Source of the DNA: a virus
IMG/VR virus record: IMGVR_UViG_3300037961_003768
Location: 1 to 28,395 of that record
Reading direction: 5' to 3' (one strand)
Length of the DNA stretch: 28,395 bases
Part shown: piece by piece, positions 8,249-13,869 of the stretch
Numbering within the stretch: the stretch's first letter is position 1
How the letters are laid out: the number at the start of each line of letters is the position of its first letter
Program-made: the position numbers and the translations under genes
The notes under the pieces: generated by a model
The model's input: only the letters and a program-made list of their open reading frames with translations
Databases searched by the model: none
What the model was told of the DNA's origin: nothing

Positions 8249-8529
8249 CACCAAAATCAGTAAAAGGTATTGTAGGAGAGTTAGAAATAATCTCTGAACT
8301 TACAAAAAGAGGATATTATGTGGCAAAGTCTTTAGATCCTCAATGTCCTTTTGATATTGTGGTTGTTGACAGAAATGGTAAAATATCTTTGCTTGATATA
8401 AAAACAAATACCTATCGTAGAAAAGGTAAAACAAACTGGACTAAGCGGTCAAGGAAGATTTACAGAACTCCAACCAATAAGCAAAAAGAATTAAATATAA
8501 AATTAATGATGGTAGATTATGAAAGTTAG
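8179..8529 (+). CDS. PD-(D/E)XK endonuclease, 116 aa
   Basis: The fold signature is clear: G30-x-x-G-E34 in the first helix, then 'CPFDIVVV' with D59, then 'ISLLDIKTNTYR' giving D73-x-K75, followed by a basic tail. This is the layout of small Holliday-junction-resolvase or restriction-like nucleases. Metal-dependent cleavage of branched or damaged DNA would help resolve replication products before packaging. It is unusually placed, among virion and lysis genes. The ATG overlaps the upstream gene by 70 bases, with an in-frame stop 9 bases before it and no other ATG ahead of E34, so this start is the only good one. Confidence 0.75.
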   Translation: MGSFRSKYEWISKLRDYPYLKIITPKSVKGIVGELEIISELTKRGYYVAKSLDPQCPFDIVVVDRNGKISLLDIKTNTYRRKGKTNWTKRSRKIYRTPTNKQKELNIKLMMVDYES

Positions 8530-8890
8530 TGAAAACACATCTGTTGCAATGCCAATCAAGAATATGATTGGAATAATTGTTGGTGTTGCTATGGGTATCT
8601 TTGCATATACAGAAATAACTGCTAGGCTAACATCACTTGAAACATCAAGAGAGCTTATGAACGCTGATTTACTAAAGGCTAGTGAGCAAACTACAGTAGA
8701 TAAAGAACAATTTTTATTGCTTGAAGATTTATATGAGACAGTAGAAAAACATCAAGAACTTTTAGATAAAAATATACACAATCAAGTTATGTTACAACAT
8801 ATTGAAAAAATGCTAGACAAAGCATTAGAAGACATTGAGCAGCTCAAAGATCAAAATAGAGAAATGAAATATACTAATGGTACACACTAA
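8519..8890 (+). CDS. Membrane-anchored coiled-coil protein, i-spanin-like, 123 aa
   Basis: A short N-terminus is followed by one membrane span (residues ~15-31, MIGIIVGVAMGIFAYTE). The rest is a long charged helix with heptad character up to residue ~118. Similar proteins are common beside lysozyme genes of marine phages. The type II membrane layout with a periplasmic coiled coil matches an inner-membrane spanin (Rz), which fuses inner and outer membranes at the end of lysis. No lipoprotein partner with a clear lipobox is seen, so the spanin label is tentative. Confidence 0.55.
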   Translation: MKVSENTSVAMPIKNMIGIIVGVAMGIFAYTEITARLTSLETSRELMNADLLKASEQTTVDKEQFLLLEDLYETVEKHQELLDKNIHNQVMLQHIEKMLDKALEDIEQLKDQNREMKYTNGTH

Positions 8891-9099
8891 TGCAAGAGGT
8901 AGTTATAGCTTTATTATTACTGGTAAATGGAGAGATCAAGGAGCATAGAATACAAGAATCTATGAGTGATTGCTTGAAAGGAAAAAGAGTTGCATCTAGG
9001 GGTGCATCAAAAAATATAGAGTATCAATGTATAAAATCATTAGCAGAAACAGAAATTTATATGGGTGAAAAATCAATTAAAACATTAATATTAGAATGA
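8890..9099 (+). CDS. Small protein with hydrophobic N-terminus and two Cys, 69 aa
   Basis: It begins MQEVVIALLLLVNGEIKEHR, a short hydrophobic segment like a signal peptide. It has two cysteines (SMSDCLKGK and IEYQCIKS) that could form a disulphide after export. I recognise this as a recurring small marine-phage family near lysis genes, without a known role. The TAATG overlap couples it to the spanin-like gene upstream, and the next ATG lies inside its end. It could be an envelope partner of the spanin-like protein, but this is speculation. Confidence 0.6.
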   Translation: MQEVVIALLLLVNGEIKEHRIQESMSDCLKGKRVASRGASKNIEYQCIKSLAETEIYMGEKSIKTLILE

Positions 9100-9293
9100 T
9101 AGATAAAATTATATATACTTTTTTTGGATGGCTAGACAGCTTTGCAGAACATTTAGATAAGGTTTTTTTTCCAAAAACTAAAAAGAAAAGAAAAAAATGT
9201 AAAGAATGTCATTGTGACTGTCATTGCAAAGATGATTTACACTTACATTTTGATAAACAAGCATTATGCACTTGTGATAACTGCGAACATTAA
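9096..9293 (+). CDS. Cys/His-rich metal-binding-type small protein, 65 aa
   Basis: The N-terminal third is an amphipathic, hydrophobic helix (MIDKIIYTFFGWLDSFAEHL). A lysine run (KTKKKRKK) follows, then a dense cysteine/histidine cluster (CKECHCDCHCKDDLHLH and CTCDNCEH) able to bind several metal ions. Its location in the lysis block and its helix suggest attachment to the membrane. No DNA-binding finger spacing is obvious. I do not know a function for it. Confidence 0.6.
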   Translation: MIDKIIYTFFGWLDSFAEHLDKVFFPKTKKKRKKCKECHCDCHCKDDLHLHFDKQALCTCDNCEH

Positions 9294-9313
9294 GGATTTT
9301 ATGAGGTTTAATT

Positions 9314-9430
9314 ATGGACAAATTTTTGTTATTGATAGAGAGACTATTGTCCAAATTAAATATTTGGATTTATCAAAAAAGGATTAGAAGATATGTACGA
9401 AGAAGTAAAAGAGGAGATAAAGATTTGTGA
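9314..9430 (+). CDS. Amphipathic, strongly basic micropeptide, 38 aa
   Basis: The ATG at 9314 follows GAGG (9303-9306) at a workable distance, and the frame closes at TGA 9428-9430, overlapping the lysozyme start by 38 bases. The product (MDKFLLLIERLLSKLNIWIY, then QKRIRRYVRRSKRGDKDL) has a leucine-rich amphipathic helix and an Arg/Lys tail. It fills the only gap in the lysis block. It resembles small membrane-active peptides. An alternative ATG at 9301 gives only 28 residues of no character. Confidence 0.45.
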   Translation: MDKFLLLIERLLSKLNIWIYQKRIRRYVRRSKRGDKDL

Positions 9431-9824
9431 AGGTTATGTGCCAAAAATTTATAAATGCACAGAAGGCTTCGATACTATATTCTATGGACATAAGATAACA
9501 CCTGAAGATAATTATGAACATGGAGTAGAGTATTCAAAAGAAGAAGGCGATAAGGTTTTTGAAAAAGATTTTCAAAGAACATTAGATGCAGCAGAAAGAT
9601 TGATAGGTAATAGACCTGTAAACTATATTGCTAAACAAGTAATTATTAATATGGTTTACCAGATTGGCGAAGGCGGTGTATCAAAATTCAAAAATATGTG
9701 GAAAGCTCTTGATAATGAAGATTATGGAGAGGCAAGTTTCCAAATGCTAGACTCTCTTTGGGCTAAACAAACGCCTAACAGAGCAAAAAAATTAGCAGAA
9801 AAAATGAGGAGTGCAAAACTATAA
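9393..9824 (+). CDS. T4-type lysozyme (GH24 endolysin), 143 aa
   Basis: The active-site region 'CEGYVPKIYKCTEGFDTIFY' aligns with the start of T4 lysozyme and gives the GH24 triad E13-(8)-C22-(5)-T28. Cysteine replaces the usual aspartate. Cys is a known alternative in this family, and the D20C form of T4 lysozyme has been reported active. 'IINMVYQIGEGGVSKFKNMW' is the second conserved region. No signal or SAR segment precedes the domain, so release by the adjacent holin is expected. It cuts peptidoglycan between MurNAc and GlcNAc. Confidence 0.85.
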   Translation: MYEEVKEEIKICEGYVPKIYKCTEGFDTIFYGHKITPEDNYEHGVEYSKEEGDKVFEKDFQRTLDAAERLIGNRPVNYIAKQVIINMVYQIGEGGVSKFKNMWKALDNEDYGEASFQMLDSLWAKQTPNRAKKLAEKMRSAKL

Positions 9825-10207
9825 TGTGGTTAAGTGCAATAAAATTAGCAGTTAGTGCTGGTTCACATATTTATAAAAAGAAACAAGAAACTAAGATGCG
9901 TATGGCTGATGCTCAAGCAGCTCATGCAGAAAAGATGGCTAGAGGAGAACTAGAGTATAGTGGTAAACTTTTGGAGGCAAGACAATCAGACTGGAAAGAC
10001 GAATTCGTATTGATCGTTTTAACTTTGCCAATTTTAGTCATTGCTTATGGGGTTTTCAGCGAAGATCCTGCTGCCTCTGCAAAAATAAAAGAGTTTTTTG
10101 AACAATTCCAACAACTTCCTTCATGGTTCACAAATTTGTGGATTTTAGTGGTCGCAAGTATTTATGGAATTAAAGGCACACAGATTTTTAAAAACAATAA
10201 AAAATAA
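9824..10207 (+). CDS. Holin-like membrane protein, 127 aa
   Basis: Residues 1-60 hold an amphipathic N-terminus and a charged helix. Two clear membrane spans follow at ~61-78 (FVLIVLTLPILVIAYGVF) and ~101-117 (WFTNLWILVVASIYGIKG), separated by an acidic loop, with a basic C-terminus. It starts at the stop codon of the lysozyme gene. Such two-span proteins next to the endolysin in marine phages are taken as holins that open the inner membrane. No sequence motif proves it; topology and position are the evidence. Confidence 0.65.
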   Translation: MWLSAIKLAVSAGSHIYKKKQETKMRMADAQAAHAEKMARGELEYSGKLLEARQSDWKDEFVLIVLTLPILVIAYGVFSEDPAASAKIKEFFEQFQQLPSWFTNLWILVVASIYGIKGTQIFKNNKK

Positions 10208-10210
10208 TTA

Positions 10211-10423
10211 ATGTCCGACATTGATTTAATTAATGAATATAAGGATCAGGTAAGAATCCTTAAACAAGAGGTTGCAGAATTACAAGACGCAGGTAAATCC
10301 AAAGATTCTGCTAACAAAAGATGTTTACAGAAACTAGAACATTCTCAACAAGACCTTATAGAAGCGTCAAAAAAAATTAAAGAATTAGAGAATGAAATAC
10401 AAAAGTTAAAAGATAAAATATGA
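10211..10423 (+). CDS. Coiled-coil protein, 70 aa
   Basis: Almost the whole product is a charged helix with heptads (YKDQVRILKQEVAELQDAG and KKIKELENEIQKLKDKI). There is no membrane span. It follows the holin gene by three bases and overlaps the next gene (ATGA). It could be a cytoplasmic partner of the lysis proteins or a regulator of holin timing, but no homologous function is known to me. Confidence 0.6.
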   Translation: MSDIDLINEYKDQVRILKQEVAELQDAGKSKDSANKRCLQKLEHSQQDLIEASKKIKELENEIQKLKDKI

Positions 10424-10662
10424 AAATTGTATTAACTATTATTATGTGTTCAATTATTGATGGAAAAACAACTTGTATTGAACCTTACACATCACCAACT
10501 TATTACAATGATAGTTATACTTGTTTGTTAGAAGGTTATCAAAAATCAATTGATAAAATAAAAGCAATAGGAAGAAAAGACGTAAATACTTTTGGAATAT
10601 ACATAAAATTTGGTTGCCAAGAAATAATATTACCGAAACCAAAACCAAAAATTAACGCATAA
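10420..10662 (+). CDS. Small exported Cys-containing protein, 80 aa
   Basis: The N-terminus (MKIVLTIIMCSIIDGKTTC) looks like a short signal segment. Cys10 could be a lipobox-like cysteine (IIMCS), though the fit is poor. Further Cys residues lie at 'YTCLLEGY' and 'KFGCQEI', and the end is a Pro/Lys tail (PKPKPKINA). It belongs to a type of short secreted protein that recurs here (compare the products at 8890-9099 and 14744-14971). An o-spanin role is possible but unproven. It is coupled on both sides. Confidence 0.55.
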   Translation: MKIVLTIIMCSIIDGKTTCIEPYTSPTYYNDSYTCLLEGYQKSIDKIKAIGRKDVNTFGIYIKFGCQEIILPKPKPKINA

Positions 10663-10853
10663 TGTATTGTATTGTTTGGAAAAGAGAAGGTTCTGATTTG
10701 CATGAAATGTTTACAAATCAAATATTTGAAACAGAAAAAAAAGCAATTGAATTTAAAAATAAACAAAAATCTATGCGTAAAAAACATGATTGCAGAGTAT
10801 TAGAATATGAATATAAATACTTTGATGGAGTAAAATTAGATGGCGATAGATAA
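10662..10853 (+). CDS. Small hypothetical protein, 63 aa
   Basis: The product (MYCIVWKREGSDLHEMFTNQ, then a Lys-rich helix and DCRVLEYEYKYF) has the strand-helix-strand character of a small alpha/beta domain. Proteins with 'Y.I.......F.T...A......K' patterns are frequent in marine phages and remain uncharacterised. The start overlaps the previous stop, and the next gene begins within its last codons. No function can be given. Confidence 0.55.
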   Translation: MYCIVWKREGSDLHEMFTNQIFETEKKAIEFKNKQKSMRKKHDCRVLEYEYKYFDGVKLDGDR

Positions 10854-11079
10854 GTCAAAAATGAAATGTAATACACCTAAAAGACAAATTTCAGGTGGAA
10901 AAAAGTTTGTCGTCAAGGCTTGTAAAGATGGTAAAGAAAAGATAATTAGATATGGGGATGCTAATATGAAGATTAGAAAATCTAACCCCAAAGCTAGAAA
11001 GAGCTTTAGAGCAAGGCACAGATGTGCTAGTGCTAAAGATGTGTTCAGTGCTAGGTACTGGTCATGTAAAAAATGGTAA
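10840..11079 (+). CDS. Small basic Cys-containing protein, 79 aa
   Basis: It begins MAIDKSKMKCNTPKRQISGG and continues 'KKFVVKACKDGKEKIIRYGD', then 'KARKSFRARHRCASAKDVFS' and ends ARYWSCKKW. I recognise this layout from a widespread small marine-phage family with conserved 'KMKCN.PR', 'VVKAC..GKEKIIRFG' and 'RA.FKARH' motifs. The four cysteines could bind zinc. Its charge suggests nucleic acid contact. It opens the cluster of tiny basic genes up to 12267. Confidence 0.65.
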   Translation: MAIDKSKMKCNTPKRQISGGKKFVVKACKDGKEKIIRYGDANMKIRKSNPKARKSFRARHRCASAKDVFSARYWSCKKW

Positions 11080-11094
11080 CAATAGGAGATAATT

Positions 11095-11166
11095 ATGCCA
11101 AAACATTACGGAATGAAAAAAAAGAAGAAAACAAAGAAGAAGAAAAATAAGAAGAAAAAATATTAA
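11095..11166 (+). CDS. Poly-lysine micropeptide, 23 aa
   Basis: AGGAG at 11084-11088 sits correctly before the ATG at 11095, and TAA ends the frame at 11164-11166. The product starts MPKHYGMKKKKKTKKKK and is almost entirely lysine after residue 7. Peptides beginning MPKHYG or MPK followed by lysines occur beside similar small genes in other marine phages, as far as I recall. The good ribosome site supports expression. A role in binding nucleic acid or acidic partners is a guess. Confidence 0.6.
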   Translation: MPKHYGMKKKKKTKKKKNKKKKY

Positions 11167-11223
11167 TATTAGGTGAAATCATTTTAATGATTGGGTATGA
11201 TGGAGGGGTAACAGGAGTTAAAT

Positions 11224-11352
11224 ATGCCAAAAGGTAAAAACAAAAAGTATAGTAAGAAACAAATGAAGATAGCAAGAATGGCTGCACCATTCGACAAAAT
11301 AACAGGTGCTGATTTTAAAGCACTGCAAAGAAAGAAAAAGAGAAAAGCATGA
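11224..11352 (+). CDS. Small basic protein, 42 aa
   Basis: AGGAG lies just ahead of the ATG at 11224, and TGA at 11350-11352 overlaps the next start. The product (MPKGKNKKYSKKQMKIARMA, then APFDKITGADFKALQRKKKR) fits a recurring marine-phage microprotein with 'SKKQMKIA..A.....I...DF..L...KK'. Its C-terminal part is probably one helix. The function is unknown. It is part of a coupled chain of five tiny genes. Confidence 0.65.
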   Translation: MPKGKNKKYSKKQMKIARMAAPFDKITGADFKALQRKKKRKA

Positions 11353-11492
11353 TGAAAACAGTAAAAGCACCAAAAGGTTATCATTGGATGAAAAAAGGCA
11401 ATTCATATAAACTTATGAAAGGAACTTACAAACCACACAAAGGTGCAGTTAAAGTTGCTAAGTTTGCAGTTCAAAAAAGGCATACAGGATGA
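11349..11492 (+). CDS. Small basic protein with APKGYHWMK motif, 47 aa
   Basis: Two ATG codons stand in tandem (11349 and 11352) and either may be used. The product carries 'APKGYHWMKKGNSYKLMKG' followed by 'YKPHKGAVKVAKFAVQKRH'. The 'KAPKGYHWMK...KLMK...PHKGA...KF.VQK.H' signature is one I know as a conserved, uncharacterised marine-phage microprotein. It contains aromatic and basic residues as nucleic-acid-binding peptides do. It overlaps both neighbours by four bases. Confidence 0.65.
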   Translation: MMKTVKAPKGYHWMKKGNSYKLMKGTYKPHKGAVKVAKFAVQKRHTG

Positions 11493-11686
11493 AACAAGCC
11501 ATCTTAGATGCACTTGAAAAAAGGTATCAGGCTCAAATATCAGAGGCTGATGCAACCATAAAGATTTATTTAGAAAATAGTGTTGGTATTGGTGAGCATC
11601 CTCAACACATAGACGAAGTTGATAAATTAATTACTAGAATTACAGATGCTGAAGAAAAATTAAAAACATTAAAGGAGTTTCAATAA
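11489..11686 (+). CDS. Helical hypothetical protein, 65 aa
   Basis: Unlike its neighbours it is neutral to acidic. It is predicted to be two helices (MKQAILDALEKRYQAQISEA and HIDEVDKLITRITDAEEKLK) joined by a Gly-containing turn (ENSVGIGEHPQ). The type recurs in marine phages between the same small basic genes. Coupled ATGA and TAATG overlaps place it in one translational unit with them. It may pair with or neutralise a basic neighbour; this is inference. Confidence 0.65.
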   Translation: MKQAILDALEKRYQAQISEADATIKIYLENSVGIGEHPQHIDEVDKLITRITDAEEKLKTLKEFQ

Positions 11687-11844
11687 TGGCTAAACTATGT
11701 GCTAGAGGTAAAGCAGCAGCTAAAAGAAAGTTCAAGGTATATCCTTCAGCTTATAGCAATATGTACGCAGCAGGTGTTTGCAGTGGTAGAATAACTCCTG
11801 GCGGTAAAAAGAAAAAGAAAAAAGCTAAAAGAAGAAAAAGATAA
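11686..11844 (+). CDS. Small basic protein, MAKLC...VYPSAY family, 52 aa
   Basis: The product opens MAKLCARGKAAAKRKFKVYP, continues 'SAYSNMYAAGVCSGRITPGG' and ends in a Lys/Arg tail. This is a very recognisable microprotein of marine phages with 'KAKFKVYPSAYAN.YA..VC.GK'. Two cysteines are conserved in kind. GGAG at 11674-11677 sits 8 bases before the ATG. It is strongly positively charged and likely binds DNA, RNA or polyphosphate-like surfaces, though nothing has been shown. Confidence 0.7.
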   Translation: MAKLCARGKAAAKRKFKVYPSAYSNMYAAGVCSGRITPGGKKKKKKAKRRKR

Positions 11845-12092
11845 TGGCTAAAAAAGGTTTAAGGTCTTGGGTTCAACAAAACTGGGTTGACATTGCTAAT
11901 CCAAGATCAGATGGTTCATTTCCAAAATGCGGAAGATCAAAAGGTGAGAAAAGAAGAAATTACCCAAAATGCGTACCGATAGCCAAAGCAAGAGCTATGA
12001 GTCCTTCCCAAAGGAGAGCTGCGGTATCAAGAAAAAAGAAAGCTGAAAGAAAGTCAAGAAAAGGCAAAAAGCCTAATTATGCAAAAACCTAA
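11844..12092 (+). CDS. DUF5872-like small basic protein, 82 aa
   Basis: 'LRSWVQQNWVDIANPRSDGS', 'FPKCGRSKGEKRRNYPKCVP' and 'AKARAMSPSQRRAAVSRKKK' follow the layout of a conserved phage family in which a short 'L..WV.Q.WVDI' helix precedes a 'KCGR...YPKCVP' Cys pair and a basic 'MS..QR..AV.RKR' helix. I believe this is DUF5872, from memory. The two CxxR/CVP cysteines may bind metal. It shares the LC/YP themes of the preceding gene and overlaps both neighbours. Confidence 0.7.
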   Translation: MAKKGLRSWVQQNWVDIANPRSDGSFPKCGRSKGEKRRNYPKCVPIAKARAMSPSQRRAAVSRKKKAERKSRKGKKPNYAKT

Positions 12093-12267
12093 AAAGAAAA
12101 CTTGGGTTAAATTAAAGGAAACATTATTAAATATTGGTAAATGTAGGTATTGTCATAAAGAAATGGTCAATACAGAATCTTTCGTTTGTTTTGCAGACAA
12201 GACAAAAGCTCATTACAAATGTATGAAAGAAGATGACGCTAAAGTTAAAACTGCTTTTGATTGGTAA
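12079..12267 (+). CDS. Small zinc-binding-type protein, 62 aa
   Basis: The cysteine pattern C22-x2-C25 (KCRYCHKEM) followed by 'FVCFADKTKAHYKCMKEDD' suggests one small zinc-ribbon-like or treble-clef site. The N-terminus is lysine-rich. It begins inside the previous gene and ends immediately at the hairpin terminator, so it is the last gene of the rightward late transcription unit. Its function is unknown. Confidence 0.6.
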   Translation: MQKPKKKTWVKLKETLLNIGKCRYCHKEMVNTESFVCFADKTKAHYKCMKEDDAKVKTAFDW

Positions 12268-12305
12268 GGCAGCCATATTTCAGACTGCCTCATTTATTTA
12301 TTTCT
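12267..12305 (+). terminator. Terminator between converging transcription units
   Basis: AGGCAG (12267-12272) pairs with CTGCCT (12285-12290) around a 12-base loop, followed by the T-rich run CATTTATTTATTTCT. It starts at the stop codon of the last rightward gene and lies before the end of the leftward gene at 12298. The stem is short, so efficiency is uncertain. Confidence 0.55.
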
Positions 12306-12510
12306 TAACGCAAACTCCATGAATTCTAATATTACCATTTTCCTCTGTAATAGTAATCTTAACTCTTTCATCAGGTTTGCAATTTTCTATTTCATTTTGA
12401 TAAACCATATTTATCGATAATATGATTTGATCTAATGGAGTTTTACAACCTTTTAAAGACTCCCAATTATCTTTAATAAGTTTCTCCAAATGATTAGTTG
12501 CTTTGCTCAT
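12298..12510 (-). CDS. Hypothetical protein, 70 aa
   Basis: AGGAGA sits five bases before the ATG at 12510, so this start is preferred to the one 10 codons upstream. The product (MSKATNHLEKLIKDNWESLK, GCKTPLDQIILSINMVYQNE, then a strand-rich end 'RVKITITEENGNIRIHGVCV') looks like a small alpha+beta protein. The 41-codon gene before it overlaps its start by 17 bases. I do not recognise a family. The pair lies alone downstream of the nuclease gene. Confidence 0.6.
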   Translation of the reverse strand: MSKATNHLEKLIKDNWESLKGCKTPLDQIILSINMVYQNEIENCKPDERVKITITEENGNIRIHGVCVKK

Positions 12511-12619
12511 CTGTCTCCTTATTGTTTTCTTCGTTATCATTAGAGTTGTTTTCTTCTAACTCTTTTCGCACCTTTGCTAACTCTTTATAGTAGCTTGGGT
12601 GTTTCCATTCATGACTCAT
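12494..12619 (-). CDS. Acidic hydrophilic micropeptide, 41 aa
   Basis: AGGAG precedes the ATG at 12619 by eight bases, and the frame ends at TAA 12494-12496 inside the next gene. The product (MSHEWKHPSYYKELAKVRKE then LEENNSNDNEENNKETDEQS) has a short helical head with aromatic residues and a disordered acidic tail. The ribosome site and coupled arrangement argue that it is translated. Acidic disordered phage peptides often inhibit DNA-binding host proteins, but no target is implied here. Confidence 0.6.
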   Translation of the reverse strand: MSHEWKHPSYYKELAKVRKELEENNSNDNEENNKETDEQSN

Positions 12620-12898
12620 ATTTTTCTCCTATTTTTTTTTTATAAATATATTTTACCATACGCACTTTTTTGAAATCGTCTAAAAGTGAGTAAAATGTTT
12701 TTTTGAAAAAAATTATTATTGATTACTGCGGTGTATAAATTGAAAGAAAATGCTTTTTTGAATTTTAAAGTAATTTTTTTTTTATTTTTATTGAATAGTA
12801 ATCGACATTTCTGTCGCACCACATTAAATTAGTAAGCATTGGCGTTGTAATAAAATGTGATCTTACAGTTTTTGAAAAATTTAAGTGATTCGAAAAAA
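12620..12898. other. Non-coding gap with A/T runs between leftward genes
   Basis: No convincing gene is seen. It holds several A or T runs, a small perfect hairpin CGACA-TTTC-TGTCG (about 12803-12816), the larger hairpin at 12650-12696, and on the minus strand an extended -10 (TGGTAAAAT at 12650-12658) 31 bases before the ATG at 12619. The leftward 60-codon frame here is low-complexity and lacks a ribosome site, so I leave it out. Confidence 0.5.
12650..12704 (+). terminator. Candidate second rightward terminator
   Basis: ATTTTAC (12650-12656) pairs with GTAAAAT (12690-12696) and, inside it, CACTTTT (12663-12669) pairs with AAAAGTG (12682-12688), with an uneven internal loop. Seven T residues follow at 12698-12704. 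This could stop late rightward transcription that passes the first terminator before it runs against the leftward regulatory genes. The stem is AT-rich, so strength is uncertain; it could instead be an operator-like structure at the small leftward promoter. Confidence 0.4.
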
Positions 12899-13534
12899 TT
12901 AAAGTTCGTAAAATTTTATTGCATCTTTGAGATAATTCTCATCTAAATCATTCTTCCATCTGTAATCATCAAAATTAGGTTGAATGAAATCTTTTATAAT
13001 TTTTGGATCAGAACTTATCTTAAGTAAGTTTTGTCTAACTTTACATCTGTGAATTATTTTAGGTATTCTTTTTTTAATATTCTCTGGTTTAAGTTCATCA
13101 CAATTGTCAGCATGAAATACTTTGAAAGATTCCTCATTGATGTAGCAAAGATAAACAGGTTTCTCAAAAACAGAATAATAAAAATCTACTTGCAATAAAT
13201 GATATTGCTCTGGTCTTTCTTCAGGTAGTTTATTATTTAACCAAGACCTAGTTCCATCTTTTTTAACTCTACCTTTTCTTGGGAACTTACATTTATCCTC
13301 AATGATAACATCACCTAATAAATCTACATATCCATGCACAGGAATATTAATACCATCAAACCATTTAAAAGCCTCTATCTCAGGTTTGCATTTTTCATAT
13401 CCAGGTATTGTTTGATGAGCTTTATGACCATTTTCTATCATCAAAGGAATGATAGATTTATAGTATTCAAACTCATCAAACTGAGAGATATGAACATTTA
13501 TTTTTTTAAATTTTTCGTTAATTGGTGTGAACAT
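12899..13534 (-). CDS. PD-(D/E)XK exonuclease, catalytic half (split gene), 211 aa
   Basis: 'GYVDLLG' supplies D71, 'VIIEDKCK' supplies E79-x-K81, and 'YHLLQVDFYYS' gives the Q115xxxY119 motif of RecB/Cas4-type nucleases. The C-terminal 'FIQPNFDDYRW' matches the end of this phage family. A full enzyme is usually near 300 residues and starts with a helical domain carrying 'SxSQLN...W...G..V'; that part is missing here but is encoded 2.6 kb away at 16108-16368. The ATG at 13534 (AGAGG upstream) overlaps the XRE gene. The likely role is 5' end resection for recombination. Confidence 0.8.
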   Translation of the reverse strand: MFTPINEKFKKINVHISQFDEFEYYKSIIPLMIENGHKAHQTIPGYEKCKPEIEAFKWFDGINIPVHGYVDLLGDVIIEDKCKFPRKGRVKKDGTRSWLNNKLPEERPEQYHLLQVDFYYSVFEKPVYLCYINEESFKVFHADNCDELKPENIKKRIPKIIHRCKVRQNLLKISSDPKIIKDFIQPNFDDYRWKNDLDENYLKDAIKFYEL

Positions 13535-13802
13535 TGTTTTCAACCTCTTGTTCTATAAAATAAGAAATAGGTTTATTTAAATATTTTGAAATTTCTAATA
13601 GTTTATCTACTGGAACTCTATTTACAGCCTTTTCATATTTTTGTATTTGTTGAAATGTAATGTTTAAAGCATTTGCCAATTCAGTTTGTGTTACATACCT
13701 TCTTGGCATTTTTCTTTGTGGATTGAATTGTTTTCTTGCCATATTTATTCTGGCAAATTTTATTCTTTCACCAATTTGTTTATATAGATGTGATGTTTCC
13801 AT
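13518..13802 (-). CDS. XRE-family helix-turn-helix regulator, 94 aa
   Basis: AGGAAGG lies directly before the ATG. Residues ~37-85 form a Cro/C1-type domain: 'VTQTELANALNITFQQIQKY' is the helix-turn-helix with the typical Q..I..YE turn, followed by 'VPVDKLLEISKYLNKPISYF'. There is no peptidase or dimerisation domain, so it is Cro-like or a restriction-controller-like regulator. It has its own sigma70 promoter, overlapped by an imperfect inverted repeat (autoregulation likely), and is coupled to the nuclease half downstream. Confidence 0.85.
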   Translation of the reverse strand: METSHLYKQIGERIKFARINMARKQFNPQRKMPRRYVTQTELANALNITFQQIQKYEKAVNRVPVDKLLEISKYLNKPISYFIEQEVENNVHTN

Positions 13803-13826
13803 TTTTCCTTCCTTATTTAAATTTAG

Positions 13827-13855
13827 AGTATAGAACCCCTATGCAGTTTATACAA
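13827..13855 (-). promoter_or_regulatory. Sigma70-type promoter for the XRE regulator and nuclease half
   Basis: On the minus strand TTGTAT (13850-13855) and TATACT (13827-13832) are separated by exactly 17 bases. The start would be near 13820, giving a leader of about 18 bases with AGGAAGG. GTATAAAC and GTTCTATAC form an imperfect inverted repeat across the promoter, a possible operator for the XRE protein. Confidence 0.6.
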
Positions 13856-13869
13856 CTTTCAATATTTAT

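Noticed and set aside
8036-8529. Programmed frameshift fusing the coiled-coil membrane protein to the nuclease
   Set aside because: The nuclease has its own ATG with an in-frame stop just upstream and no clear slippery heptamer in the overlap.
11187-11237. 16-codon frame between two micropeptide genes
   Set aside because: Too short, overlaps the ribosome site and start of the well-supported 42-residue gene, and has no ribosome site of its own.
12640-12822. 60-codon leftward open frame in the gap after the nuclease gene
   Set aside because: Low-complexity Lys/Phe/Asn sequence from A/T runs, no ribosome site, and overlapping hairpins; not credible as a gene.
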